From Deinococcus ruber (lineage in GTDB: Bacteria > Deinococcota > Deinococci > Deinococcales > Deinococcaceae), in assembly GCF_014648095.1 (NCBI RefSeq), contig NZ_BMQL01000007.1:62001-126000 (forward strand): a stretch of DNA of 64,000 nucleotides, given 5' to 3'. This document shows, piece after piece, positions 1 through 9,394 of this stretch. Position 1 is the stretch's first letter, and every line of letters starts with the position of its first letter. A program made the translations under genes and the position numbers. A model generated the notes under the pieces. It worked only from the letters and a program-made list of their open reading frames with translations, was not told where the DNA came from and searched no databases.

Positions 1-18
1 CTAACAAATGATAAGTTG

Positions 19-603
19 TCAAGTCAATTCTGTATCAGATGAAAAGGTCTGCTGCCCCTGATACAGCTCGGCGTGCAGAAACGGAGCCAGCGTCAGGGTC
101 AGCGCCATCTGCCACACGTCGGCGCGGCTGAGCAGGCCACCCGTGAGCAGGCCCACCGTTCCGGCCTTCTGCTTGATGTTCTGCTGCCCGCTCAATTCGT
201 CCATGATCGGCCCCAGTTCCTCTCCGTCGTGCAGGCGCGACGCCACCACCGGGGGCAGACGCAGTTCGGCGCTGCGGCCCACCTCCAGCCGCGTGCCGTC
301 TGTGACTGCCACGACGCCGAACAGCCAGCACCCGCCACCCTCTGCGCTGGTGCCCATATCAAAGCGCACGCCGCCTTCCAGCCCCACGCCGTAGCTCGCG
401 CCTGCCACTGCTGCACGGGCCGCCCGCGCCCGCTGCACCGCGCCGCGCATGGTTTCCTGCACACCGATCGGCTGCTCTGGCACGCCCGACGCCGCCTGCA
501 CGCCCTGTACCCGCGAGCCGGGCCACAGCTGCTCAAAGACCTGTTCTACGGGCCGGAGTTTGGCGGGGTTGAGGGTGCCTGCGGCAATCGTCAGAAGTGT
601 CAT
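19..603 (-). CDS. DUF84 / YjjX-type inosine/xanthosine triphosphatase
   Basis: The 194-residue product opens with the SxNPxK-like substrate loop of the ITPase fold (GTLNPAK, residues 9-15) and carries a GVGLEGGV segment near residue 72, as in the YjjX/DUF84 family. Members hydrolyse non-canonical ITP and XTP to the monophosphates, cleaning the nucleotide pool of deaminated purines in the cytoplasm. The length matches the family. It is transcribed away from the response regulator at 782, with about 180 bases between them. A distant Ham1/RdgB relative is the main alternative, but the central glycine-rich stretch favours DUF84. Confidence 0.8.
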   Translation of the reverse strand: MTLLTIAAGTLNPAKLRPVEQVFEQLWPGSRVQGVQAASGVPEQPIGVQETMRGAVQRARAARAAVAGASYGVGLEGGVRFDMGTSAEGGGCWLFGVVAVTDGTRLEVGRSAELRLPPVVASRLHDGEELGPIMDELSGQQNIKQKAGTVGLLTGGLLSRADVWQMALTLTLAPFLHAELYQGQQTFSSDTELT

Positions 604-781
604 CGCTGCGCGTTATAGCAGCTTCCGGCCTGCTTTCCGCGCAAAGGAACTCTAAAGTTTGCCTCTCTCTGCCTTTAGGCAAGTGGCAGAAGCCAAGATG
701 CCGGGTGCGTCACGCTAAGGAACGTAAGGCGAGGCGTATGCCATGTTCACTTCCGCCATTCACCGCCCCTGGAGTTCTCTC

Positions 782-1234
782 ATGACTGCCCTCTCTTCCA
801 ATCCAACCCCGATAGAAATTCTGCTCGTGGACGACAGCGAGCCAGATATCGTCCTGACCCGAGAAGCCTTTGCCGAGGCAGGCATTCTCAATCGCCTGCA
901 TGTCGTTCACGACGGGGTAGAGGCCATGAGCTTTCTGCGCCGTGAGGACGGGTATGCCAGTTGCCCGCGCCCGGACGTGATTCTGCTCGACATCAACATG
1001 CCGCGCAAAGGTGGGCTGGAAGTGCTGGAAGAACTCAAGGCCGATCCAGAGCTGGCGAGTATTCCAGTCGTCGTGATGACCACCTCGCAGTCTGAGCAGG
1101 ACGTTCTTCGCAGCTACCAGAGCCACGCGAGCAGCTACGTGGTCAAACCCATCGAGTTCGACCGCTTCTACAGCGCCATTCACGCACTCGGCGCATACAT
1201 GCTGACGATTGTGCGGCTGCCCCCCAGGACGTAG
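782..1234 (+). CDS. Single-domain response regulator (Rcp1/CheY-like receiver)
   Basis: The 150-residue protein is one receiver domain. It has the acidic pair Asp17-Asp18, the phospho-acceptor Asp70 in LLDINMP, Thr100-Thr101 and Lys122 in VVKP. No output domain follows. The long alpha4 region and the DINMPRKGGLEVL motif resemble Rcp1-type regulators, which act as phosphate acceptors for phytochrome-like or hybrid kinases. No kinase gene lies nearby, so the partner must be elsewhere. I chose the ATG at 782 over an upstream in-frame ATG at 743 because TGGAG precedes it at a suitable distance. Confidence 0.85.
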   Translation: MTALSSNPTPIEILLVDDSEPDIVLTREAFAEAGILNRLHVVHDGVEAMSFLRREDGYASCPRPDVILLDINMPRKGGLEVLEELKADPELASIPVVVMTTSQSEQDVLRSYQSHASSYVVKPIEFDRFYSAIHALGAYMLTIVRLPPRT

Positions 1235-1253
1235 AGAGCGTGATGCGGGAAGA

Positions 1254-1352
1254 GTGATGCGTGATGTGCCGTTTTCTGGTAGGCCCAGAAAGCTGAGTAT
1301 TTAAGGGCGCGGAATGTCTTCAAGAGCCTTCCAGACACACATCACGCATCAC
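1254..1352. repeat. Cruciform-like inverted-repeat element between convergent genes
   Basis: Bases 1254-1268 (GTGATGCGTGATGTG) and 1338-1352 are perfect 15-base inverted copies. A second perfect 7-base stem sits between them (1273-1279 with 1285-1291, 5-base loop). The arms are themselves made of GTGATG units; further copies flank the left arm at about 1240 and the right arm near 1354. The nested symmetry lies exactly between convergent genes. It could be a bidirectional terminator or a small dispersed REP/MITE-like repeat. No T-run follows either arm. Confidence 0.6.
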
Positions 1353-1366
1353 CCATCACTGTCTTT

Positions 1367-2458
<1,092 letters not shown>

Positions 2459-2731
2459 TCAAAAGTCATACGTTCTGAATCTTGGCGAATGAAAGGTGGG
2501 CGTCGGCTTCCCCTGTTGCGGCGGCCATCCTTTTCCGCACAGCAGCGCCCTCTCGTCCTCTATGCTTTCCGACGCGGCGGCCTCTGCGCGGATATCCTGA
2601 GCGAGACTGGACGCGGCTTAATCTAAGCAACACGCAAAGACCGTACCCACCCACGCCTCAGCCGCTGGGGAAAGAATGCACCATCGTGTTGCGTGTTCAT
2701 GAGCCGAACGCGCAACCTCCAAAGGAGCCAT

Positions 2732-3874
2732 ATGACCACTCAAGACCAAGGTTTTTCCAAGCGCAGCATGTTGCTGCTGGGTGGGCTGACCGCCGCCCTG
2801 GCCCACCCCCCCACCCGTCAGAAGCTGCTGGACGCTCTGGGCGGCGTTTCGAGCAGCGCCCAGGCAGCAGCCCAGAACGCCTATCAGGACACCGTGAAGC
2901 CGCTGGCGCAGGAGGTCTACGGTCACGCGCAGGAGGCGGCCCAGGTTGCTCTGGAGCGCAGCGGCGATCTGGCGACCCAGGCTGTTCAGAAGGGCAGCGA
3001 CGTGGCGGGCGTGCTGCGTGAAACGGGCGGCAAGCAGGCCCACGCGCTGCTCGTGGCGGCCCAGCCGGTGCTGAGCGTGGCTCAGAGCAAGCTCGGAGAC
3101 GTGCTTGAGGATGTGCAGGAACGGGTGCAGGACACCGCCGCCCAGGTTCGCAAGGACGGCGGCAAGGTAGTGGCCCAGAAGGTGCGGCAGGGTCGCCGTC
3201 AGGGATTGAAGATGCAGAAGGAACTGTCACGCGAACTGAGCGTGCGCGGCGCGAAGCTGGAAAAGGTCGCGAGCAAGAAGCTGAAGGCCGCCAACAAGCA
3301 GGCCGCGAAGTACGAGCGCCGTTTGCAGCGTCGGCAGGGCCGCAGTGGTGGCGGTTTCCTGGTCACACTGGCCCTGCTGATTACGGGCGGCGTCGTGCTG
3401 GCCCGCGTGCCCGCCGTGCGTCAGGCCATCCTGAGGGCGGTGGGCGCGGTCAGCCCCGAGGCCGCCGAGTCGCTGCACCGCGCCGGAACCAACGTGCGGA
3501 ACATCGTTGGAACCGTCTGGATGGAGCGCATCGAGCCGGAGAGCGCCACGCCCGCGCCTGCTCCCAAGACCTCACAGGCCACCGGGAGCGCCGCTTACGC
3601 CAGCGTCGAGCCAGGGTCGCCCGCGCAGGCTGCCGTGCCCCCCAAACTCGACGCTGCCAAGCCTGACGACAAGAAAGCGGACGATAACAAGACAGAGGCC
3701 GCCAAGACGGACGCACCCAAGCCCGACGATAAGAAAGCAGATGCGGCCAAGCCGGATGCTGCTAAGGCCGACACCAAGCCCGATGCTGCCAAGCCAGCCG
3801 ACGCGCCGCAGAAGACCGACGCCAAGCCGGGCGACAAGCCTCAGGAGAAGTCTCAGACCAACGCCAAGAACTGA
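2732..3874 (+). CDS. LEA-like Ala/Lys/Asp-rich protein with one membrane segment
   Basis: I do not recognise an enzyme family. The 380-residue protein has three parts. The N-terminal half, roughly residues 1-205, is alanine/glutamine/valine-rich and probably helical, reminiscent of apolipoprotein- or LEA-type amphipathic repeats. A hydrophobic segment follows (GGFLVTLALLITGGVVLA, about residues 208-225). The last 65 residues are a disordered repeat of KPD, KADAAKPD and DAAK units, rich in Asp, Lys, Ala and Pro. A strong AAAGGAGCC site places the start at 2732 rather than 2693. A role in desiccation or envelope stability is inference from composition. Confidence 0.6.
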   Translation: MTTQDQGFSKRSMLLLGGLTAALAHPPTRQKLLDALGGVSSSAQAAAQNAYQDTVKPLAQEVYGHAQEAAQVALERSGDLATQAVQKGSDVAGVLRETGGKQAHALLVAAQPVLSVAQSKLGDVLEDVQERVQDTAAQVRKDGGKVVAQKVRQGRRQGLKMQKELSRELSVRGAKLEKVASKKLKAANKQAAKYERRLQRRQGRSGGGFLVTLALLITGGVVLARVPAVRQAILRAVGAVSPEAAESLHRAGTNVRNIVGTVWMERIEPESATPAPAPKTSQATGSAAYASVEPGSPAQAAVPPKLDAAKPDDKKADDNKTEAAKTDAPKPDDKKADAAKPDAAKADTKPDAAKPADAPQKTDAKPGDKPQEKSQTNAKN

Positions 3875-3888
3875 GGCGGACGGAGAGC

Positions 3889-3931
3889 AGGACACGCGGG
3901 GCCACTGAGAGAATCGGTGGCCCCGCGTCCT
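3889..3931 (+). terminator. Stem-loop after the LEA-like gene
   Basis: Bases 3889-3905 pair with 3917-3931 in a very GC-rich stem, with one bulge and an 11-base loop. Only GTT follows, so it is a weak intrinsic terminator at best. It could equally protect the 3' end of the mRNA. Confidence 0.45.
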
Positions 3932-3988
3932 GTTGGGCACCGGGCTGAGTACAGCGCTCTATCACCACTGAACGGTATTCTGAACAGC

Positions 3989-4480
3989 ATGCCTCCGTTT
4001 GTCGTTCATCTGCTGGCGCTGCTGCACGAGCTGTCTCACGGCCCCGCCACCGGCACCGAGGCCGGGCTGTTCTCGGAGCCGAACAGCGGATTGCTGACGC
4101 TGCTTGGCACGCTCAGCGCGGAGCAGGCATCCGAGCCGGTCTCGGCAGGCAGGCCATGTCCGGCGGCCTTCGTGGGGCATCTGGCACAGTTGCTGCGCTT
4201 CTCGGCAGCGAGTCTGTGCAGCACTCCCGAATTTCCTGATTTTGCGGCTCCGTGGCAGGTGCAGCAGGTCACGCCCGACGAGTGGCAGCAGCTTCAGCGC
4301 GAGCTGGGCAGCGCCTTCGCGTCGCTGCGGGCGGTGGTGGTGCGCGGTCGCCTCGACGAAGATCGTCTGAACGACGTACTGACGGCCCTGACGCACGCGG
4401 CCACCCATACCGGGGCGCTGCGGTTTCATGTGGCAAATCTACAGGGTTCGAAACTGCGCGGACTGGAGCAGGACGCTTGA
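3989..4480 (+). CDS. Hypothetical protein, 163 residues
   Basis: I do not recognise the family. The protein is mostly helical-looking, with LLALLHELSHGP near the N-terminus, a central SLCSTPEF segment and a C-terminal ALTHAATHTG motif. It has no signal peptide or membrane span. The ATG at 3989 is preferred over an in-frame ATG at 3917, which lies in the stem-loop region. Its stop codon overlaps the TTG start of the following HAD hydrolase (TTGA), so the two are translationally coupled and probably functionally linked. Confidence 0.6.
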   Translation: MPPFVVHLLALLHELSHGPATGTEAGLFSEPNSGLLTLLGTLSAEQASEPVSAGRPCPAAFVGHLAQLLRFSAASLCSTPEFPDFAAPWQVQQVTPDEWQQLQRELGSAFASLRAVVVRGRLDEDRLNDVLTALTHAATHTGALRFHVANLQGSKLRGLEQDA

Positions 4481-5130
4481 GCGCTGCCCTCTGGAAGCAC
4501 GTCCTGTGGGATCTGGACGGCACACTGCTCGACACCTACCCCGCCACCGACGCGGCCCTCATGGCAGCGCTGGCGAGCCTGGGCGCAGCCGTCAGCGTGG
4601 ACGACGTGCGCCCGCTTACCCGCCTGACGCTGGCGCACGCCATTCAGGTGCAGGCGCGGCACTGGAAGCTGCCGGAAGACGCCATCTGGACAGCCTATGA
4701 GCGCGAATACCAACGCCTCGGACAGACAGCGGCCCCGGCCCTTCCCGGCGCACTGGAAGCGATGCGTGCCGTGCATGCAGGCGGCGGCCTGAATCTGCTG
4801 GCAACCCACCGTGACCGGGACGGCGCGGCGTGGCGGCTGAAGGCGGCGGGTCTGTGGCCCCTGCTCGACGATCTGCTGAGCGTGTCGGACGGCTACCCGC
4901 GCAAACCTGCCCCCGATCTCTTTGGGGCGCTGCTGGAACGCTGGCACCTGAACCCCGCCGAGGTGCTGGTGGTCGGAGACCGCACGCTGGATATAGACGC
5001 GGGCCACGCGGCAGGTTGCCCGGCAGCGCTGCTGGTCACGCTGGGTGTGGAACTGGGCAGCCGGGCTGATGTGGTGCTGAAGTCGCTGTTCGAGCTGGCG
5101 CAGCTGTGGCCCGGGCCTGTCATGATCTGA
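4477..5130 (+). CDS. HAD-family hydrolase (phosphoglycolate phosphatase-like)
   Basis: The 217-residue product carries the three HAD landmarks: motif I DLDGTLLDT near residue 13, the lysine in YPRKPAPDLF, and motif IV GDRTLDIDAG. The helical cap between motifs I and II is typical of the Gph/PGMB subfamily, which removes phosphate from small metabolites. The start is inferred to be the TTG at 4477. It overlaps the previous stop by four bases and leaves motif I at the usual distance from the N-terminus. Substrate cannot be read from the sequence. Confidence 0.8.
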   Translation: MSAALWKHVLWDLDGTLLDTYPATDAALMAALASLGAAVSVDDVRPLTRLTLAHAIQVQARHWKLPEDAIWTAYEREYQRLGQTAAPALPGALEAMRAVHAGGGLNLLATHRDRDGAAWRLKAAGLWPLLDDLLSVSDGYPRKPAPDLFGALLERWHLNPAEVLVVGDRTLDIDAGHAAGCPAALLVTLGVELGSRADVVLKSLFELAQLWPGPVMI

Positions 5131-5190
5131 GGGGCAGAGCGGCCTAAGTCACTCGCCCAAACACTCCAGAAATTCAAAACGGTAGATGCC

Positions 5191-5230
5191 AAAGAAGCGC
5201 CGGACACCCTTGCGAGTATCCGGCGTCTTT
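5191..5230 (-). terminator. Terminator of tRNA-Ser, shared with the convergent HAD gene
   Basis: AAGAAGCGCCGGA at 5192-5204 pairs imperfectly with TCCGGCGTCTTT at 5219-5230. Read on the minus strand, the hairpin ends in TTCTTTGG, directly after tRNA-Ser. Confidence 0.6.
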
Positions 5231-5231
5231 C

Positions 5232-5324
<93 letters not shown>

Positions 5325-5420
5325 AATGTCCTGCCTGCGGGCAGGCGAACGCCAATCTAGCACGCCGTTTCTGGGTCGGCAAGACGGACGGGGCAGCACA
5401 GGCGCTAGAGTTGAGCCAGC

Positions 5421-6971
5421 ATGACCGTCACCCCGCCTCCCGCCCCGCCGCCGACCACCCTTCCACCCAAGAAATCTGCTGGACGCAACATCGTGGTGGT
5501 GATGGTCGGTACGCTCGGCTCGCGGCTGACCGGCATTTTTCGACAGCAGATCATCAATGCCTTTCCCAGCCACCTGACCGACGCCTTTCTGCTGGCGACC
5601 CGCGTGCCCAACACCCTGCGCGAACTGCTGGCAGAGGGCGCACTCGTCAATGCCTTCATTCCGGTGTACAAGGGCCTGGATACAGACGGGCGGCGCACGC
5701 TGGCGCAGGCCTTCAGCGGCGTTCTGATCGCGGTCAATCTGCTGCTGATGGCGCTGGGTATTCTGGCCGCCCCCTGGATCGCTTCTCTGCTGGTGCCGCC
5801 GGGTAGCCCGGTCAATTTTGAACTGGTGGTGTACATGACGCGGCTGCTGGTGCCGTTCCTGATGCTCATCAGTCTGTCGGCCATCGCCATGGGCCTGCTG
5901 AACGCCGACGAACACTTCCGCGAGTCGAGTTTTGCTCCAGTGGCCTTCAATCTCGCCAGCATCGCGGTGCTGCTGGTCACACCCAAGAACGCCACCTGGC
6001 TGGCGCTGGGCTGGCTGATCGGCGGCTTCGCGCAGCTGCTGGTGCAGTTGCCGTCGCTGGCCCGCTTCGGGCTGCTGCCCACGCCCGCGCTGCTGGGGCA
6101 TCCGGCCATGCGGCGGGTGCTGGTCAATATGGCGCCGTTCACGCTCACGGCGGGTGCACGCCAGATTCTGAATTTCTATGTGCAGCGCCTGCTGGCCGGG
6201 CCGCAGTATCCCAGCGGCACCGTCACCGGGTACAACAACGCCGAAACGCTGTTCACGCTCGCCAACGGCCTGTTTGTGGTCAGCCCGGCACTGGCGTACT
6301 TTCCGCGTTTCGCGCAGCAGGCCAGCGAGCGCGACTGGGCAGGCTTCCGCGCCCTGACCCTCACGGCGCTGCGACTGGTCACGTTTCTGGCTGCCCCGAC
6401 CAGTGCGCTGCTGGTGGCGCTGTCCGGGCAGGCGGTCAGCATCTTCAATCTCAGCCATCAGCTCGATCAGAGCAAGTTCCGCGCCGGAAGCGGCATTCTG
6501 GAGGGCTGGGCGCTGGCGCTGCTGCCGTGGGCCATCAACACCATCATGCTGCGAACCTTCTACGCCCGTCAGCGGGTGCGCGAGGCGGTCACGGTCAGCG
6601 CGGTGGGCTTCGTGGCCGAAGTGCTGGGATACCGGCTGCTCACGCCGATTTTCGGTTATTTCGGCTTCGGCCTCTCGACCACCATCGTCGGCATTCTGGT
6701 CGGTTCCACCCTGATCCTGATGTATCAGCGCCGCCTGGGATTTCCGCTGCGGCCCCTGCTGCTGCACCTGCTGAAGATCGTGCCGATTGCGGCGCTGGCG
6801 GGGTTGGCGGCCTGGGGTGTGTCGCACGTGCTGCCAGCGCCGGGCAGCTTTCTGCCGGGCTTGCTGGGGCTGGTGGTGGCGGGCGGTGTGGGCGGCGCAG
6901 TGTATCTGGCGCTGGCCCTGGCCCTGAGATTGCCGGAACTTCAGGGGCTGCTGAAGAGAGTCAGGCGGTAG
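5421..6971 (+). CDS. murJ: Lipid II flippase MurJ (MviN)
   Basis: The 516-residue protein is an integral membrane protein with about 14 hydrophobic spans. Near the N-terminus it has the MurJ signature GTLGSRLTGIFRQQ, followed by DAFLLATRVPNTLRELLAEGAL, which is highly conserved in MurJ/MviN. It moves undecaprenyl-linked lipid II across the inner membrane for peptidoglycan synthesis. A Gly-rich, hydrophobic C-terminus closes the bundle. It stands alone between tRNA-Ser and a convergent SDR gene. Start at the ATG at 5421. Confidence 0.95.
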   Translation: MTVTPPPAPPPTTLPPKKSAGRNIVVVMVGTLGSRLTGIFRQQIINAFPSHLTDAFLLATRVPNTLRELLAEGALVNAFIPVYKGLDTDGRRTLAQAFSGVLIAVNLLLMALGILAAPWIASLLVPPGSPVNFELVVYMTRLLVPFLMLISLSAIAMGLLNADEHFRESSFAPVAFNLASIAVLLVTPKNATWLALGWLIGGFAQLLVQLPSLARFGLLPTPALLGHPAMRRVLVNMAPFTLTAGARQILNFYVQRLLAGPQYPSGTVTGYNNAETLFTLANGLFVVSPALAYFPRFAQQASERDWAGFRALTLTALRLVTFLAAPTSALLVALSGQAVSIFNLSHQLDQSKFRAGSGILEGWALALLPWAINTIMLRTFYARQRVREAVTVSAVGFVAEVLGYRLLTPIFGYFGFGLSTTIVGILVGSTLILMYQRRLGFPLRPLLLHLLKIVPIAALAGLAAWGVSHVLPAPGSFLPGLLGLVVAGGVGGAVYLALALALRLPELQGLLKRVRR

Positions 6972-7045
6972 ATAAACGGGTGGCCTGGAGGCACGGCCAG
7001 AAAAACCTGAGAGCGGCAAGTCGGCTGGGGCTTTCCTGCACGCCT

Positions 7046-7672
7046 TCAGTCCACCTTCAGCTCTGCCTGCCCTTCTCCCGCCCTATCCGCGATGAGTGCG
7101 CCTGCCACCGTTTCGGCGCTCATGGCTCCTTTGGGGGTGCGGCCCACCTGCTCCCACAGGGCCGTTTCGACGGCGGGCGGCAGGACCAGCGTCAGGGTCT
7201 TGCCGCGTGCCTCGACTCTGGCGACTTGCAGCAGGCTGCTCAGCGCCGCCTTGCTCGCCGCGTACTGTGAGAAGCCGCGCACCGTGACCAGTTCGGGCCG
7301 CGCTCCGATGAAGTACATTCGCCCGCCTGCTGCCAGGGTGGGCAGGCCGTATTTCAGCACCCACAGCGCCCCGAAATAGTTGGCGTTCCATACGCGGCGC
7401 ACGGCGTCCGGCGTGGCGGCGTTCAGCGCTTCCGGGTAAGCCGACCCTGCCGCATACACAACGGTGTCCAGCGGCGTTTCCAGCCCTGCGAACAGTGTTT
7501 TGATGTGGCTTTCATACCCCAGGTCGGCCCGCAGCGGCGTAGCTCCCAGTTCGGCAGCCAGCGCATTCAGTTTCGCGTCGTCGCGCCCGCTCAGCCACAG
7601 CCGGTCGTCTTTCCAACCGCGTGCCACTGCCGAACCGATTCCGCCCGTTGCTCCTAAGACCAGTGTTGACAT
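7046..7672 (-). CDS. Short-chain dehydrogenase/reductase
   Basis: The 208-residue protein begins with the SDR cofactor motif (LVLGATGGIGSAVARGW) and has a catalytic YAASK motif near residue 130 with a serine-poor strand before it. The Asn-Ala-Gly motif is present as VYAAGSAY. It is shorter than classical SDRs (about 250 residues), with a compact C-terminus. Substrate cannot be inferred. It is divergent from hpf, and the promoter region between them is about 210 bases. Confidence 0.8.
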   Translation of the reverse strand: MSTLVLGATGGIGSAVARGWKDDRLWLSGRDDAKLNALAAELGATPLRADLGYESHIKTLFAGLETPLDTVVYAAGSAYPEALNAATPDAVRRVWNANYFGALWVLKYGLPTLAAGGRMYFIGARPELVTVRGFSQYAASKAALSSLLQVARVEARGKTLTLVLPPAVETALWEQVGRTPKGAMSAETVAGALIADRAGEGQAELKVD

Positions 7673-7783
7673 GCTTCAGCACAGCACGGCGGCCCTTCGA
7701 AGATGGTATGCCTTCTTGCCAGCCGTTCAACTCACCGCTATCCATCATGCGCCTTTTCGTCAGAGGGGTTGGTGCATTTTCAC

Positions 7784-7813
7784 CTGACACACTCATGAAC
7801 GCATGGGTAGACT
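7784..7813 (+). promoter_or_regulatory. Candidate promoter for hpf
   Basis: CTGACA at 7784-7789 and TAGACT at 7808-7813 are separated by 18 bases, giving a sigma-A-like promoter about 74 bases upstream of the hpf ATG. It also argues that an in-frame ATG at 7803 is not the start. Confidence 0.45.
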
Positions 7814-7886
7814 GTGCCACCGGGAACAGAAGACAACCTACACAACGCTGATCTCCCGGCGAACGCACTTCAAAAAGAGGGGTGGA

Positions 7887-8453
7887 ATGGTGCATATCTA
7901 CAAGCTGTCCGGGCGAAACGTCGAGGTCACTGAAGCGCTGCGCGATTACGTCGAGAGCAAGTTGACGCGCCTGGACCGATACAGTGGTCAGATTACCGAC
8001 GCACGTGTGACGCTGACTGTCCGTGATGTGCGTGACGCGGGACGCCGCAACCGGGTCGAGGTGCAGCTCAATGTGCCGCACGGCATCATCCGGGCCGAGG
8101 AACACCACGCCGACATGTACGCCGCCATCGACCACGCTTCGGATGTGCTGGAGCGCCAGCTCCGCAAGTTCAAGACCCGTTACCTGAAGCAGCGCGAAGA
8201 CAACAGCGAGGCCGCCGAGCTGGAAACCCCGGTGCTGCCGCCGCTGTCGCTGGACGATGTCAGCGAGTTTCGCCCGGAAATCGTGCGCCAGAAGCGCTTC
8301 GAGATGCGTCCTATGACGCCGGAAGACGCCGCCGCACAGATGGAAGCGCTTGGACACGACTTCTACGTATTCATCTCGGCCAGCAGCAACGGCTGCGGCG
8401 TGGTGTACCGCCGCAAAGACGGCCACTACGGACTGATCGAACCGAAACTGTAG
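7887..8453 (+). CDS. hpf: Ribosome hibernation promoting factor, long form
   Basis: The 188-residue protein has the N-terminal S30AE/YfiA domain (IYKLSGRNVEVTEALRDYVE), a linker rich in acidic and proline residues, and the C-terminal HPF dimerisation domain (VRQKRFEMRPMTPEDAAAQME then GHDFYVFISA). Long HPF binds the 30S decoding centre and dimerises ribosomes into inactive 100S particles under stress or stationary phase. The ATG at 7887 follows GAGGGGTGG; the upstream in-frame ATG at 7803 would add 28 non-homologous residues. Confidence 0.95.
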   Translation: MVHIYKLSGRNVEVTEALRDYVESKLTRLDRYSGQITDARVTLTVRDVRDAGRRNRVEVQLNVPHGIIRAEEHHADMYAAIDHASDVLERQLRKFKTRYLKQREDNSEAAELETPVLPPLSLDDVSEFRPEIVRQKRFEMRPMTPEDAAAQMEALGHDFYVFISASSNGCGVVYRRKDGHYGLIEPKL

Positions 8454-8470
8454 CGGCAGGGTGGGTATGG

Positions 8471-8500
8471 GGCGGCACTCGGCGTGAGCGGGGTGCCGCC
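8471..8500 (+). terminator. Terminator after hpf
   Basis: GGCGGCAC at 8471-8478 pairs with GTGCCGCC at 8493-8500, followed by TGTGTGTTAT. It lies between the convergent hpf and ribF genes and could serve hpf. Confidence 0.5.
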
Positions 8501-8506
8501 TGTGTG

Positions 8507-9394
8507 TTATACCAGCCGTTCCCGCGCAGTCAGGGCGTCGTGTGCAAGCTGAGCCTTCAACTCGTCCAGCCCGCCGAAACGCTGCTCGCCCCGCAGAAAG
8601 CTCCAGAATTTCACCTGCACCTCCTGCCCGTATAGGTCGCCGCTGAAGTCGAACAGATTGACCTCGAAGCGCAGCTCCTTGCCGTTGACGGTAGGGCGGT
8701 AGCCGACATTCGCCATGCCGCCGAAGGTGCCCTGCTCGGTGATCGTCTTGGCGGCAAATACGCCCAGCGGCAGCGCTTTGCCGTCGGGTACGCGGATGTT
8801 GGCGGTGGGGTAGCCGATGGTGCGCCCCAGCTGATCGCCCTGCACCACCACGCCCTGTGCGTCGTAGTGGCGGCCCAGAAAGCGGGCGGCTCCCTCCACG
8901 TCGCCCAGCCGCAGCATCTCGCGGATACGGGTGCTCTTGATATCTTCGCCGCCCAGACTGTGCATCGGCAGCGCCACCACGTCGCTGCACACGGTTTTCA
9001 GGTCGTCCAGTCCTCCGGCCCGCCCCTTGCCGAAATGAAAATCCTCTCCGATCACCAGGGCGCGGGGGCGCAGCGTTCGCAGGTCGTCGAGAAAGGCGTC
9101 TTTGGGGCGGGCCGCGAACTCGGTGGTAAACGGCACAGCGACCACTTCATCGATGCCGTAGCGCGTCAGCAGATCGAGCTTTTCGGGCAGCGTGGACAGA
9201 AATTCCACGCCCTGCATCAGCACGCGGGTGGGCGGGTCGAAGGTGTAGACCACGCTGGGCACGCGGTAATGCCGGGCGCGTTCTTTCAGGCGGGCCAGCA
9301 GCGCCTGATGCCCCAGATGCATGCCGTCGAACGACCCGACCGCCACCACCGTTTCGGTATCGGGCCGCTGGGCAGGGGAGATGTAGGTTTTCAA
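8507..9394 (-). CDS. ribF: Bifunctional riboflavin kinase / FAD synthetase
   Basis: The 295-residue protein converts riboflavin to FMN and then FAD. The N-terminal adenylyltransferase domain has GSFDGMHLGHQALL with the HxGH-type motif, and the SSTRIRE-like motif is present as IKSTRIREML. The C-terminal flavokinase domain has GYPTANI and the catalytic glutamate region RFEVNLFDF. Length is typical. Its start overlaps the stop of the upstream NUDIX gene by four bases, so the two are co-translated. Confidence 0.95.
   Translation of the reverse strand: MKTYISPAQRPDTETVVAVGSFDGMHLGHQALLARLKERARHYRVPSVVYTFDPPTRVLMQGVEFLSTLPEKLDLLTRYGIDEVVAVPFTTEFAARPKDAFLDDLRTLRPRALVIGEDFHFGKGRAGGLDDLKTVCSDVVALPMHSLGGEDIKSTRIREMLRLGDVEGAARFLGRHYDAQGVVVQGDQLGRTIGYPTANIRVPDGKALPLGVFAAKTITEQGTFGGMANVGYRPTVNGKELRFEVNLFDFSGDLYGQEVQVKFWSFLRGEQRFGGLDELKAQLAHDALTARERLV

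Noticed and set aside
4252..4476. In-frame extension of the HAD hydrolase upstream of TTG 4477
   Set aside because: It overlaps the previous gene out of frame and adds no homologous residues; motif I sits right after 4477.
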